Source: Leptasterias polaris (Eukaryota; Echinodermata; Asteroidea; Forcipulatida; Asteriidae). From it: a stretch of DNA of 64,000 nucleotides. Below are positions 31,195 to 41,646 of the stretch, piece after piece (positions within the stretch are counted from its first letter, which is position 1; each line of letters starts with the position of its first letter). The notes beneath the pieces were generated by a model. The model searched no databases and was not told where the DNA came from. It saw only the letters and a program-made list of their open reading frames with translations. The translations under genes were made by a program, and so were the position numbers. The stretch spans positions 1,299,001-1,363,000 of the forward strand of contig JAZGTN010000016.1 in NCBI GenBank assembly GCA_037783415.1, written 5' to 3'.

Positions 31195-31690
31195 ACATGT
31201 TTCTCCAGCCCTCGTATCATCAACTGGATAGAAGTCCTCATCATCCACCGAGTCCAGATTCCATTGGCTCAAACGAAGACATCTCAAGGCACCTCTTGAT
31301 GTTCAAACGAACCCCAGTACAAACCTGTTTACTAAAGAACAAAAGAAAGTGACGTGACCAACAAAAGGCTAAATAATAAGGGGCCCTCATCCCGACGTCT
31401 TGAGAGATCGACCAGAACGTTTTAGGGACCAACCACTAGCTTCCAGCTCAAGCGCTTGCTTGTATGTGTGTGCTTCCAAAAATGCTCGCTCTAGCTCGTC
31501 AAATTTTGTAAGGCATTACACCAGTGAAGAGAACACTAGTGGTGCATCTAAAAGAATTTCACTGAACAGAGAACATACCTTCCATTGCATCCGGGCCAGC
31601 AGGACCAACACTTGTTCCAGGCAGCCGAGGGGGTCCACCGACAGGCACAGGTGTTTGCACAACTCTGCTGATGAGTTTTTCGTTGATTTT
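31195..31690 (-). pseudogene. Cys-rich gene fragment, minus copy
   Basis: On the minus strand an exon from about 31662 follows CTCATCAG and ends at GGAAG|GTATGT (about 31583). It reads SCANTCACRWTPSAAWNKCW, SCWPGCNGR. The next exon (after TTCTTTTAG, about 31560) continues in phase with CTTSVLFTGVMPYKI and a stop. A further piece at about 31300-31195 reads ALRCLRLSQWNLDSVDDEDF, YPVDDTRAGE. Cys residues in a C-x3-C-x-C...C-x2-C-x3-C pattern suggest a small zinc-binding module. The neighbouring frame KFDELERAFLEAHTYKQALE is coding-like but follows the stop. The splice sites here are intact, unlike the plus copy. Confidence 0.55.
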
Positions 31691-31699
31691 TTATACAAA

Positions 31700-32150
31700 C
31701 ATAAAGAAACTCATCAGAATGAGCTGCTCATACACAATGAGTCCATGTTTAAAAATCTTGGAAGGGTTTACGGAAAAAAATTAAATAATATCCCAATATC
31801 TTTGAGCAAAAAAAATAAAAAATGATGATTTTTTTTTTAAGAATAAGTAATTTTATCAATGTTTTTGATAGAAATTTTCATATCTCTGCAAGATACTGAG
31901 ATTTCCATAATTTTGTTTTTAAAATTTGCTAAATTTCTGAAACAAAGTTAATGACTTCGCTTGCAAGAAAAATCATTATATTAATTGAAACAACTCTTTT
32001 GCATAGACTCATTTTTTGGTAGGAGCAACTCGTGCATTTAAACTAATTACGTTTTAATAACTACACAAAGACATATGATTCAGATATGGCTGTTAGTCAG
32101 AATTTAACCCGTCAAAATAAAATAAAAATATGTTTTCATTTTTCAATTGA
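31700..32150. other. No recognisable gene
   Basis: AT-rich sequence without a supported feature. Confidence 0.4.
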
Positions 32151-32420
32151 ATTCATCCAAACGTTCCACACAAAGTTGTTTAATATTTCCTTGAACAGTT
32201 TCAATCAGAGTGCTCTCTGACTGGTAAAACTGTTTCCCAAGAAGACAATCAGAGTGCCCTGATTATCTGCAAGGGAAGGTATCAATTATATTCATCCAAA
32301 GGGTTCTTCAAATATTTGTTTGAAAGTTCTCTGAACAGTTTCAATCAGAGTGCTCTCTGACTGGTAAAACTGTTTCCCAAGAGGACAATCAGAGTGCCCT
32401 GAATATCCGCAAGGGAAGGT
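32151..32420 (+). repeat. ~140-bp tandem duplication
   Basis: 'gaacagtttcaatcagagtg', 'ctctctgactggtaaaactg' and 'gacaatcagagtgccctga' repeat with a period of 140 bp (32193 and 32333). Confidence 0.9.
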
Positions 32421-32519
32421 TTTCCTTTGATTTTTGAAGAACTTTTTTATATTAATTTTGCGTGTATGGCTTTATTGGAATCTGAATCATACACCTTGTG
32501 CAGGAATGGGATGGATCTT

Positions 32520-32915
32520 GGGACAAAAGGGGAACTTTGGGTGATTCACCACACAGGGAGAAGTGTGGGTAAATCTAAACACAAGTCAAAGTGGTTATTT
32601 CACCATACACGGAGAAGTATGGACATTTCACCACAAAAGGTTTGGTAAGTAGTTCACAACACAAGAGGAAGTGTCGCTTACCACAGCGCAAGGAATGGGT
32701 AGGTCACCACACAAGGGAAAGTGTGAGCAAATCACCACAAAAGGTATGGATAGCTTAGAAACAGACAAGGGAAGTATGGGTAGATCACCACACACGGGAA
32801 GTATGGGTGTAGATCACCACAAAAGGAGTATCTGCTGGGAAGTTACCACACAAGGGAAGTGTTGGTAACTCAACACAAAAAGGGAAATACTGGTAATTTG
32901 CCACACAACTGATAA
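32520..32915 (+). repeat. Degenerate minisatellite of 'caccacacaagggaagtgtg' type
   Basis: Units of about 24-40 bp with 'gggtaaatcaccacacaNgg' and 'ggaagtatgggta'. The same unit recurs at 33375-33535 and around 29868-29945. The short ORFs across it are by-products of the array. Confidence 0.8.
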
Positions 32916-33374
32916 ATCACCAGATCATTGGCACAAAAGTAAATAATTAAACCATAGATGTTGGTCAAATTTTCTTTGACACCTAACCCATGTAGACACT
33001 AAAGTGTCCCCTAATTCAGGCATACAACTCTGTATTTTGGAAAAAGATTTTACATTTCCAGAAATCCAGGCACAGCAAGGTTTTCTACTGTGTTTTTCAA
33101 TTTTTAATGGTTGAGAAAACCAAAACCATAACAGACAGCTGACCAGCTGCAAAGTTGCATGCCTGCTAGTTGCTGATGTATGAGATGGGCGAAAACCCCG
33201 CTAAAAACCCCTTAGGGGGAAAAAAAGGGGGAAAGTCCCATCCGGCTCCAGAGTGGCAACCAAGTTTGTCAACTCCATACATCAGCATACACCTAAATTT
33301 AATGAGCTAAATGAATGTGCTAGAATAGTTACAGAAACATAATTAACTAAGCCTTTGACAACATTGCAGTTTGG

Positions 33375-33535
33375 AACTAAACAAGGGTAAGTAAGGGTAA
33401 ATCACCATACACAGGGGAAGTGGGTAAATCACCACACACAGGGGAAGTAAGGGTAAAGCACCAAACAAGGGGAAGTATGGGTAAATCACCACACACAGGG
33501 GAAGTATGGGTAATTCACCACACCGGGGATGTGCA
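33375..33535 (+). repeat. Second block of the same minisatellite
   Basis: About five units of 'gggtaaatcaccacacacag', 'gggaagta'. It ends in 'caccacaccggggatgtgca'. Confidence 0.85.
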
Positions 33536-33689
33536 CCTTTTAATCTTGAAGACAATGATGCTCTTTCAAGAAAAGCCTTCATAATCTTGGTGAAATTAAA
33601 TTAAACCTTTAGATCCATCCCAGATACAACATATTACAAATTCAAAGCTACAAATAACACTAAATTCCTGTTAATAAACAAGGTGTCTC

Positions 33690-33752
33690 GTCACCACTGG
33701 TGATGAACTGCAACTTGAATGAAGATCCGACATTCTGTCTGGATTAGTTGAT
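33690..33752 (-). pseudogene. Repeated minus-strand exon module, copy 3
   Basis: On the minus strand CTCTACAG precedes a frame reading STNPDRMSDLHSSCSSSPVV and on to a stop (TAA near 33672). 'aatccagacagaatgtcgga', 'tcttcat' is shared with copies at 34927-35003 and 41647-41722. The similarity ends within the exon, so the 3' part differs. Product unknown. Confidence 0.4.
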
Positions 33753-33799
33753 CTGTAGAGGATGAGAGAAAGGAAAAGAAAAAAGAGTAAGTACATATG

Positions 33800-34859
33800 T
33801 TGAGAAAACTATTAATTAAACTTGACAAGATAAATCTAACTAAAATATTCCCCAAGCAGTGTTCCCCTTTAACAGTGGTCCGCTAGCCAGTATGCCAGTA
33901 AAAACATTTGAGGACCAGTCAAACTTAACTTTACGGCTAGTTTTAAGTGTTGAAAAGCATCTAGTATTTCATTTGAAATATGGAATAGTAAAAAGCTACA
34001 AGACTATCTAAATGAAAAGCTAACTGGTCCTGCTGGCCAGCCACTAAAATATTCAGGGCAAATCATGTCAAGGTATGAGACATAATTGATTTTTGGAAGA
34101 GCAAATCAAATCTAGTCCAACAGTTTTCAAAGGACACACTTCACAAGTATCAAGTGTCAAGTGAACTTATCAACAGATAAAGTGGTCAGGTTTTCAAGAA
34201 ATAATCAACAACGGCTCATACTATGATGAAATGGATTTTGCCCATAATGGGTTCAAAGTGTAGCTTGATTTTTGAGAACTGGAATAAGAAATCGAGATTG
34301 GAGTTTTGGGGACAACTTTCCTGTATGTTATTATTTTAGAACAACTGGTACAGGTATCGGGTTTGTGAAAACAGCAATGAGATTTGGTGTACATGTATGT
34401 GAACATTCCTGACAACTGGTTCGTGGGCTGGGGTTCCCCTTGACCAAGAACATCTGCAATGTTACAGTTTCAGAATTTTAGAGACTGGTGCATGAGCAGA
34501 ATAAAGAAGCTTCAACTTTTGACAAAATGTGAACAATTTCTTTCTCCCTTTGATGAGAAAATTTGAAGGCTCAAAGAAGCTTTTAGAAAATTTTGAAATC
34601 AGGAAATAAAACCTGACAAATCAAATGCCTGACAAAACAAATTCAAATGTGAAGTTTTTCTTGGGCTATCAATCTTGAACTCAAGAACAATCTGCAGTGA
34701 GATTTCTATGCCAGCCAATGAGGTACACCCATGCCTGCAACTGCAGTTTGGCACAAAAAGATTGTACTTTTGTCACCAGTACAGCTAAGAAACCCCAAAA
34801 GACCAAATCAGCTGATCACCTGTAAATTTGCATGTCCAACACCTTAGGATAAACCCTAA
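33800..34859. other. No recognisable gene
   Basis: Around 33855-34060 two lines of the type 'gctggccagccactaaaata' face each other and recur near 47960. This may be an old hAT-like element. Otherwise no feature. Confidence 0.35.
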
Positions 34860-35417
34860 GAAATTTGAGGTTTCTGTAGAGTTATTAAACATAGCCTTTT
34901 TAATCACAACCAGAAATGTGTCCTACCTTATAAGTTGATTGATATTTCCAGGCAGCTGCAACTCTGCATGAAGATCTGACACTCTCTGTCTGGATTAGTC
35001 CATCTGCAGAAGGTAAAAACAAGAAATGTGGAAAACAAATATTACACATGTTTGTTGAGTAAACCAGTCTTTCAGAAAGTTGTACTTGTTTTTTCAAAAT
35101 GTTGACGTCTGCGTTCGTACTAGCGCCCCAGTAAAAACTTGTACATGTGATGGGAAACCTCAATTTGCTATGATTTTTTCAAACACCCAGCCACAAAAAA
35201 AGCCACAGAATGACAAAAAGACCCCCAAAATAGCTTGACAACTGCCTACTGTCTTCTCGATATGTCGAAGATGCAACTTCAGGCATTAAATTGCACTCAC
35301 AATTGATTTTGTGCTCCAAATCAATGATTTTAGAGTCAACAATCAGTGAAACCATCCATCACCATGGACTTCACAGTTGCCCTGCCTACCGCTTTGAAGC
35401 GGTGCAGCAGCAGATGG
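34860..35417 (-). repeat. Left arm of a large inverted repeat flanking the gypsy element
   Basis: About 35100-35390 is the reverse complement, with divergence, of 41225-41530. Shared lines include 'aaacctcaatttgctatgat', 'aatgacaaaaagac', 'gcctactg' and 'gaccatccatca'-type sequence. The retroelement inserted near the centre of this palindrome. The core resembles the MITE at 57018-57315. Outside the arms, 34860-35045 and 41575-41770 are direct repeats. Confidence 0.65.
34927..35003 (-). pseudogene. Repeated minus-strand exon module, copy 1
   Basis: A TTCTGCAG acceptor and an ATAAG|GTAGGA donor delimit 77 bases, one more than copy 2. The extra base near its start breaks the frame of copy 2 (RVSDLHAELQLPGNINQL downstream of it). 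Another frame is open, reading GLIQTESVRSSCRVAAAWKY. The strong splice sites suggest a once-real exon. Confidence 0.45.
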
Positions 35418-35593
35418 TGTAATATCCTCTAATGCAAGTTATTATATTACTATGCTTCAACACTATGTTTGTTATTGATGTTATATGCTTCAACGCACCA
35501 TGTGAGAATCAACATGAAAGCATACACATGACCAGTTAGAATATTGTCCGTGTCATTTCATTCTATACTATAAGTACGTGTCAGATCATTACA
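35418..35593 (+). repeat. 5' LTR (176 bp)
   Basis: It starts TGTAATATCC and ends CAGATCATTACA, with 6-bp inverted ends TGTAAT/ATTACA. It is preceded by GATGG and followed by TTGGCGACGAGGATG. No clear TATA box or AATAAA is visible. Confidence 0.85.
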
Positions 35594-35594
35594 T

Positions 35595-35609
35595 TGGCGA
35601 CGAGGATGA
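35595..35609 (+). promoter_or_regulatory. Putative primer-binding site
   Basis: TGGCGACGAGGATGA starts two bases after the LTR end, where a tRNA 3' end (…CCA) would pair. I cannot assign the tRNA species from the sequence alone. Confidence 0.6.
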
Positions 35610-35743
35610 AAACCTAAAGAATTACTGACGTCTGGCCTGAGCAAAACGGATAAAATCAGTTTGAAAAGACGGAGCTAGAAAATACCAGTGATCGTTAGTC
35701 AGTACTCAATGTTAACGTAACGTTGCATACACACTGTAGAAGC

Positions 35744-36335
35744 ATGGGTGACCAACCTATAGCAGTAACCGTTGTCACAGAGACGAGAAATCTAAAGACA
35801 CAACCCTTCGTACACCCCGATGACCAAATAACAACCGGGAAAGCATGGGAAGAATGGATAGAAGGGATTGAACGAGAATTCAGATACTTCAGAATAACTG
35901 CCTGTAGACAAGAAAGATGCTATGATAATCTATGGTGGGAAAGAAGTTGCAAGATTAGAGAAAAGTCTGCCAAATCCCACAGCAGCAGAACTGAATGAAT
36001 ATGACAAGCTAAAGACAAAGCTCAATGAATACTTCACAACCAAAAAGAACAAACATCATGCAAGATATTTGTTCCTAAAGATGAAACCTAATACTGGTGA
36101 AACAACTGCAGCATATTCAGCTAGGTTGAGAGAGAAAGCCAATGAGTGTGAATTTGGAGAAACCTGTGATGACAGAATTCTTGAGCATCTAATCCAAACG
36201 AAATGATAGCAAAACATTGATCCAAAAAGCGATCAATAAAAAGTGGTCATTGACACAAATGCTAACAGAGGCTGCACAGATAGAGGATACATCACTGCAG
36301 ATACGCAAAATGAAATCCCCAGATGAAGCTAGCAG
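35744..36335 (+). pseudogene. Gypsy gag, N-terminal part, frameshifted
   Basis: ATG 35744 follows the leader. The frame contains GKAWEEWIEGIEREFRYFRI (a typical gag capsid start), then shifts near 35935 to one reading KKNKHHARYLFLKMKPNTGE, TTAAYSARLREKANECEFGE. It then hits TGA and TAG at 36204-36209 and shifts again into KWSLTQMLTEAAQIEDTSLQ. Two frameshifts and the MITE at 36336 break it. Capsid protein; product dead. Confidence 0.8.
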
Positions 36336-37571
36336 CAGTGTTGTAGGTCTCGAGACCTGGTCTCGGTCTCGAGACCGTCTCGAGACCTTTTTTTGGTGTC
36401 TCGGTCTCGGACTGCAAAAGTCTCGGTCTCGGAAGGGCTGGTCTCGGTCTCGGAAAAACTGGTCTCGGTCTTGGTCTCGGCTGCCAATGTCTCGGTCTCG
36501 ACCCTCGAGACCCCTCGAGACCACAGCAAATAATGCTTTTCATACACATGAAGTACGTCGTCTTGGCCTAGAGCCATGTTGCTTTGTTGATAAATACCGC
36601 CGTCCAAGTTTCTCACACGCGTACGCCGACATTGCAATGCGCTGCTTTAAGTCTTCATTCAAAACACGCACCACCAGTGTTCTCCACACATGGGTTTTGC
36701 CGCCCTCCCAAAGTTTAAGGCCGCCCTGCCAAAGAATTGGCCGCGCTGCCAAAAAAATGACAAACAGACTATTTTTAGCCTGCAATTAATACGATCAAAC
36801 GAGTAGCCGATGAGCCATGCCCGACTTCCAAACCGCAGCATTGGAATTGCGATCGTTCATTTCAGTTTACCAATGTTAAAACACGATGCACACAACCACA
36901 CTGGTTCTGACTGCTGAGTATCCACAGCACGTGCATCGGCCCGGGCCCCACAACGTGAGTCCATGCATATAGCTCATAGACAACAGCAGAGTCCAAAGTC
37001 CAAGCTAACCAACATTCCGCACGCTGTGATTGGCTGTTGATGGCCGTTGATAATTACCATATTCATAAGAGAGCTTGGCTAGACTCCAACGCAGTACACA
37101 TTCACGAGCCGAATAAGGAATTGCCGCACAGTGTGCCGCAAGCCTGCAGATTGGTACAGTATACAGCCTTGGATTAAAGGATATTCAAACATTGACAACT
37201 TTTGCCGATAGAGGGCGATGCGGGGCAAAGTTCATTGAATTTGTTCTCAATGTGCGTTGTCGATCGGACGTTGAATCTCGATGATTTTATTGCCAACGAA
37301 GTTCTAAACAATCGATCCTCAAATCATGGAAATGGTTGTTGATGGAAAAAGTAATATTTAGGGCATTAATTAGGGGATAAGATCGTCCAAAAATGCAATT
37401 TTTTCAAAAATGATGCCTTCAAATAAAAAGTGTGAAGTTTGGTGGAAACTTAAATGGGATAGTGTGTTTTCTAAATTTGTATTAGCTTGCATACTCATTA
37501 TTTTTATTTTTTGCTGATATCACCTTAATTCTTTATGCTTTTACACAATTGTATGTCTTTTGCATGGGGTA

Positions 37572-37604
<33 letters not shown>

Positions 37605-37759
37605 CTGCAAAAGTCTCGGTCTCGGAAGGGCTGGTCTCGGTCTCGGTAGGGCTGGTCTCGGTCTCGGTAGGGCTGGTCTCGGTCTTGGTCTCGGTCTCGG
37701 ATGTCAAGGTCTCGGTCTTGGTCTCGGTCCCGGACTTCCAGGTCTCGACTACAACACTG
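36336..37759. mobile_element. hAT-type MITE with GGTCTC arrays, inserted in gag
   Basis: The ends CAGTGTTGTAG and CTACAACACTG are inverted repeats. The 8-bp duplication GCTAGCAG flanks it exactly (36328-36335, 37760-37767), as expected for hAT superfamily transposition. Just inside each end are arrays of GGTCTCGGTCTC: about 36346-36515 on the left and 37570-37750 on the right. The 1-kb interior has no transposase. A sister element with a different array lies at 44588-45507. Deletion of this element plus one duplication leaves the gag frame continuous. Confidence 0.93.
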
Positions 37760-37767
37760 GCTAGCAG

Positions 37768-38404
37768 TGTAGCCAAGGTTCAGAAACAGCAACGATACAA
37801 TAGAAAACCAACAGGTGAAAAGCATAAATTTGATAAATCACCACCATGCAACTACTGTGGACTGACAGGCGTGCACGGCAAAGGCAAAGACTGCCCTGCT
37901 TATGGCAAGAAATGCAATAAATGCCAGCGTTGGAACCACTTTGCAAGTGTATGTAGAGCTGATACTCCAACAGATCAAACCAGAGCCCCTCGACAATCCA
38001 CTACCAGTCAGAAGTATGGTAAATCAAAATACAAAAAGAGTCGAGTGAAGAAAACCACCACAGAAGAAGAAAACCAGACATCTTCAGATGATGAATTTTT
38101 TGACCAGGCTGTCAAACATCTGAAACAAGTTCGACGAATTGCACACACAGATAACATCCAAAGCATGATGACTGTGCGAATTGACGATGTTGATGTCAGA
38201 ATAGAACCAGATAGCGGAGCAGAAGTGAATATCATGGACGAACACCAGCACAAAGCATTGCAGCATAGAACAAGCAAGCCGCAGATGCTGAAAGCAAGTC
38301 ACATCAAGCTACACACCTTGCAGAGTGACCTACCGGTGAAAGGTGAATTTAAAACCGTAGTCAGAAACAAGACTTGCGGGACAGAAACAAAGTTCATTGT
38401 TGTT
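37768..38404 (+). pseudogene. Gypsy nucleocapsid and protease region
   Basis: It contains two Cys/His knuckles: CNYCGLTGVHGKGKDC and the canonical CNKCQRWNHFASVC (C-x2-C-x4-H-x4-C). A basic linker rich in Lys and Ser follows, then an aspartic protease motif EPDSGAEVNIMDE (DSGA). The frame ends at TGA in VV-stop-GRINSPPLL; the same frame continues beyond, so this is one nonsense change, probably CGA to TGA. The open frame appears to start inside the MITE array (37535), but that part is not gag. Confidence 0.85.
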
Positions 38405-39391
38405 TGAGGCAGAATCAACTCACCCCCTCTCCTTAGCAAGAATACTCTCATCAAGCTTGGTATGAAAAAACTTGATCCAAATGGCTTACTTACAGAAGCT
38501 AATGACCTGAGAATTCCAGAGAATACCCTGAACATCAAAGCAGTTGCTGAGAACACCACTGCACCAGTTCAGATCAGAGAAATAACAGAGAAATTCAGCC
38601 ATGTCTTCAAAGGTATCGGCATGATCAAAGATATAAAGCAGGGAAAAGAAATCTTTGCCAAGTTCAGCATGAAACCAGAGGCAGTTCCCGTAGCACAGAA
38701 GCCGAGACCAGTAGCATACTATTTGCAGAAACCACTACGTGAATGGCTGGACCAATGCATCAAAGAAGGCATATTCGAAGAAGTTCCCCGAGGTGAACCA
38801 GTGACATGGTGCTCACCACTGGTTGTCCAACCACAACCAAGATTTGGTACGACACCAAAGGAACAGCTTGAACCACACATGATCAGAGCCAGCGTCGACT
38901 TGAGAGTTCCAAACAAGTACATGTACATGGAAAGGAACAGAATCACACAAGGGCCAGTGGTTGAAGATTTCATGTACAAATTCAATGAATGCAAAGTGTT
39001 CTCCAAGCTAGACATGAAACAGGGCTATCATCAACTCTTGTTAGACCCAGAATCGAGAGCAATTGCCACTTTCAGCACTCCATGGGGCAACATGCGTCCG
39101 AGAAGGCTAGTTTTTGGGGCGAAATCATCACAAGATCTATTTGATGAGATGATCTACAGAATCTTTGGTGACATTCCCAACTGCCTGAACCAACGTGATG
39201 ATATATTACTGGGAGGACGTAACATACATGTAGAAGAACACAACCAGACGCTAGAACAAGTCTTTCAAAGAGCTGCAGACTTTGGCATCACTTTCAACCC
39301 ACGCAAATGCCAATTTGGTGTTGAAGAGCTTGAATTCTACGGCTACAAATTCACCAAAGACGGACTGAAGCCAATCCCTGACAAAGTCTGA
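38405..39391 (+). pseudogene. Gypsy reverse transcriptase
   Basis: RT motifs are in order: GIFEEVPRGEPVTWCSPLVV, RASVDLRVPNKYM, FSKLDMKQGYHQLLLDP (first catalytic Asp), FSTPWGNMRPRRLVFGAKSS and then QRDDILLGG. The last would be the (F/Y/I)xDD box, usually I(A/S)DD in this group; here Gln-Arg precede the two Asp. The frame ends with TGA at 39389-39391 in PIPDKV-stop-AVKE, again consistent with CGA to TGA, and continues directly into RNase H. Confidence 0.9.
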
Positions 39392-40054
39392 GCCGTAAAG
39401 GAAAGTGAGCCACCAGAATCCAAAGAGGCTGTGAGAAGTTTCCTGGGTATGATTGGATACCTTGCAAAGTTCATCCCCAGATATTCATCATTAACGGCAC
39501 CACTGAGAGAGCTGACACATAAAGATACAAAGTTCAAGTGGGGACCGAAAGAACATGCAGCATTCGAGAAACTCAAAGACAGCATCACAAATGAAGACAC
39601 TATGGCCTACTTTGACCCCAAACGACCTATCGTAGTACGAGCTGAGGCGAGTTTCCATGAAGGATTATCAGCCGGACTGTTCCAAGAGACTCCCAATGGA
39701 CTCCAACCTGTACACTTTATCAGCCGTACAATGACTGATGCAGAGAAGAGATACAGTCAGACCGAGAAAGATGCACTATCTATTCAGTGGGCAAAGAACA
39801 GATTCCAAATCTATCTTCAGGGTGCACCACGATTCAAGATCATCACTGCACACAAACCATTGATCCCCATGTTCAATAAGACTAATGCTAAACTACCCCC
39901 TAGAATTGAGAAATGGGTAATGAGCATGCAGGATGCAGATTTCGAAGTCATCTATGAGCCAGGCAAGGATGAGGCAGATCCACTAGATTTCCTATCTAGA
40001 CACCCTATGCCAGAGACAGGCACAGACAGCACAGAGCGATTAAGCAAGTTGTAG
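39392..40054 (+). pseudogene. Gypsy connection and RNase H region
   Basis: It begins SFLGMIGYLAKFIPRYSSLT, the typical tether after RT. RNase H is recognisable, but two catalytic Asp are changed: RAEASFHEGLSAGLF (Glu for Asp in 'DAS') and ITAHKPLI (Ala for Asp in 'TDHKPL'). The Glu in RYSQTEKDALSIQW is kept. The region ends KDEADPLDFLSRHP, which in functional relatives reads 'NxADALSR'. TAG at 40052 ends the frame. Confidence 0.88.
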
Positions 40055-41038
40055 ATGCTGATCATGCAGTAGTTATCAACCGAATTCGAGATGAGACCCA
40101 ACAGAACCCCCGGCTCCAGAAACTTAGCCAAAGAATCTACAAGGGTGACTGGGAATGGGAACACTACCGCAAAGACCCAGACATCACACCTTTCTACATG
40201 ATAAGACATGAGCTGTACAGAGTGGAAGATCTCATATTCAGGCTGAACCGAATAATAATCCCAAACAGCTTGCAGAGAAAAGTCATCAAAGCAGCACACA
40301 GCTTGGGACACTTAGGAATGACAAAGACAAAGCAGATGCTCCGAGAGAAATATTGGTTTCCTCTGATGAATAGCATGGTTGAGCAAATTATAGGCCAATG
40401 CTATGAATGCCAGGTGACAACTAAAGATCACAAGCAACAGCCAGTAAAGATGACAATCATTCCAGAGAAGCCATGGGACATCATTGCTGTAGACTTCGGA
40501 GGACCATACCCGGATGGGCACTATATGCTATGAATGCCAGGTGACAACTAAAGATCACAAGCAACAGCCAGTAAAGATGACAATCATTCCAGAGAAGCCA
40601 TGGGACATCATTGCTGTAGACTTCGGAGGACCATACCCAGACGGCTACTACAACCTTGTAGCAGTTGACAAACGAACAAGACACCCAGAAGTCCGAACGA
40701 CCTACTCCACCGCATTCAAACCAACAAAGGAAAAACTTAAGGAGTTGTTCGCGACTCATGGAACACCGAGACAACTGGAAAGTGACAATGGACCACCCTT
40801 CAATTCCAAAGAGTTTGCAGAATTTGCAGAGCAAGAAGGATTTCATCACCATCGAGTGACACCAGAGCATGCCAGAGCCAATGGTGAAGCTGAAAGCTTC
40901 ATGAAATTGATGAATCGCAGCGAACAAATTTCCCATCTCCAGGGAAAGAACGCCATCCAAGACATGCTGACTGGATACCGATCAACTCCACACCCAGCAA
41001 CCAGTATCACACCATATGAGGCATTGATGAAGACCGGT
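40055..41038 (+). pseudogene. Gypsy integrase, with 127-bp tandem duplication
   Basis: The zinc-binding HHCC domain is present: AHSLGHLGMTKTKQMLREKY, then CYECQV. The core has VDFGGPYPDG, ESDNGPPF and NGEAESF, giving the D, D and E of the catalytic triad. A 127-bp direct duplication (40401-40527 and 40528-40654) repeats CYECQ through the first Asp region and breaks the frame. The C-terminus stops after TPYEALMKTG, where the sequence jumps to the LTR end. Confidence 0.88.
40401..40654 (+). repeat. 127-bp tandem duplication in integrase
   Basis: Two nearly identical units start at 'ctatgaatgccaggtgacaa'. They differ at a few positions near their ends. 127 is not a multiple of three, so the duplication itself is a frameshift. 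Confidence 0.95.
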
Positions 41039-41058
41039 GTACGTGTCAGATCATTACA

Positions 41059-41574
41059 GATGGGTAGATCATGTGGTCAACGACTGTTTAAGAAAGCACT
41101 GGTTTTGGGCGCTCAGCGAGTGCAGGTTGTATGCTCATACCGCGTGTACTCTCTAAACAGTCATTGACCACATGAGCTACCGATCTACTGCTGCACTGCG
41201 ATGATACAGTAGGCAGAGCACCTCTTTAGTTCCGAGAGTGTACTGTGTTAAGTCCATCGTGATGGATGGTCTCACCGATTGTTAATTTAAATCAAAATCA
41301 TCGATTTGGAGCACAAAGAATGATCGCGAGTACAAGTTAATGCCTGATGTTGCATCTTTGTCATATCGCGAAGCCAGTAGGCGGTTTTCCAGCTATTTTG
41401 TAGTCTTTTTGTCATTCTCTAGCATTTTGGGGGCTGAGTGTTTGCAAAATCATAGCAAATTGAGGTTTCCCATTGTATGTACAAGTTTTCACTGGGGCAC
41501 TAGTATGACAGCAGAAGTCAAACATTTCTAGTAATGAGTACAGCCCCCAGTTACTTGATCTACCTTAGGGTGAA
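41059..41574 (+). repeat. Right arm of the flanking inverted repeat, with central hairpin
   Basis: About 41064-41190 is itself a hairpin ('gtagatcatgtggtcaacga' against 'tcattgaccacatgagctac', 'cgatctac'). About 41225-41530 is inverse to 35100-35390. The 41315-41565 part ('gagtacagcccccagttac' at its end) is related to the MITE at 57018-57315. Confidence 0.65.
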
Positions 41575-41646
41575 CCCTAAGTAATTCAAGTATTCTCTAG
41601 GGTTATTAAACATAGCTATTTAATCACAACCAGAAATGTGTCCTAC

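Larger units (their letters stand above)
35418..41058 (+). mobile_element. Ty3/gypsy-type LTR retrotransposon, internally deleted
   Basis: The 5' LTR begins TGTAAT at 35418 and a 20-bp LTR end (GTACGTGTCAGATCATTACA) closes the element at 41058. Both sides carry the 5-bp target duplication GATGG (35413-35417 and 41059-41063). Gag, two CCHC-type knuckles, protease, RT, RNase H and integrase occur in Ty3/gypsy order. The 3' LTR is reduced to its last ~20 bp, fused to the integrase region. The short LTR and 5-bp duplication would fit the Mag-like lineage, which is an inference. Stops, frameshifts, a MITE insertion and active-site changes show it is dead. Confidence 0.92.

Noticed and set aside
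31440..31500. Homeodomain-like peptide FDELERAFLEAHTYKQ
   Set aside because: The first residues recall a paired-class homeodomain, but the required WFxNRR helix is absent and a stop lies upstream in the same frame.
31400..31825. 141-codon plus-strand ORF
   Set aside because: It is antisense to the Cys-rich exons, whose splice sites and homology to 28.5 kb lie on the minus strand.
36189..36637. Minus-strand ORFs rich in Arg-Asp and Glu-Thr pairs
   Set aside because: These are again translations of the GGTCTC/GAGACC array on the other strand.
37535..37760. Arg-Ser-rich start of a 290-codon ORF, resembling an SR protein
   Set aside because: The RS/VSVS stretch is the GGTCTC array of the hAT MITE read in frame. 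Only the part after 37768 is genuine gypsy gag-pol.
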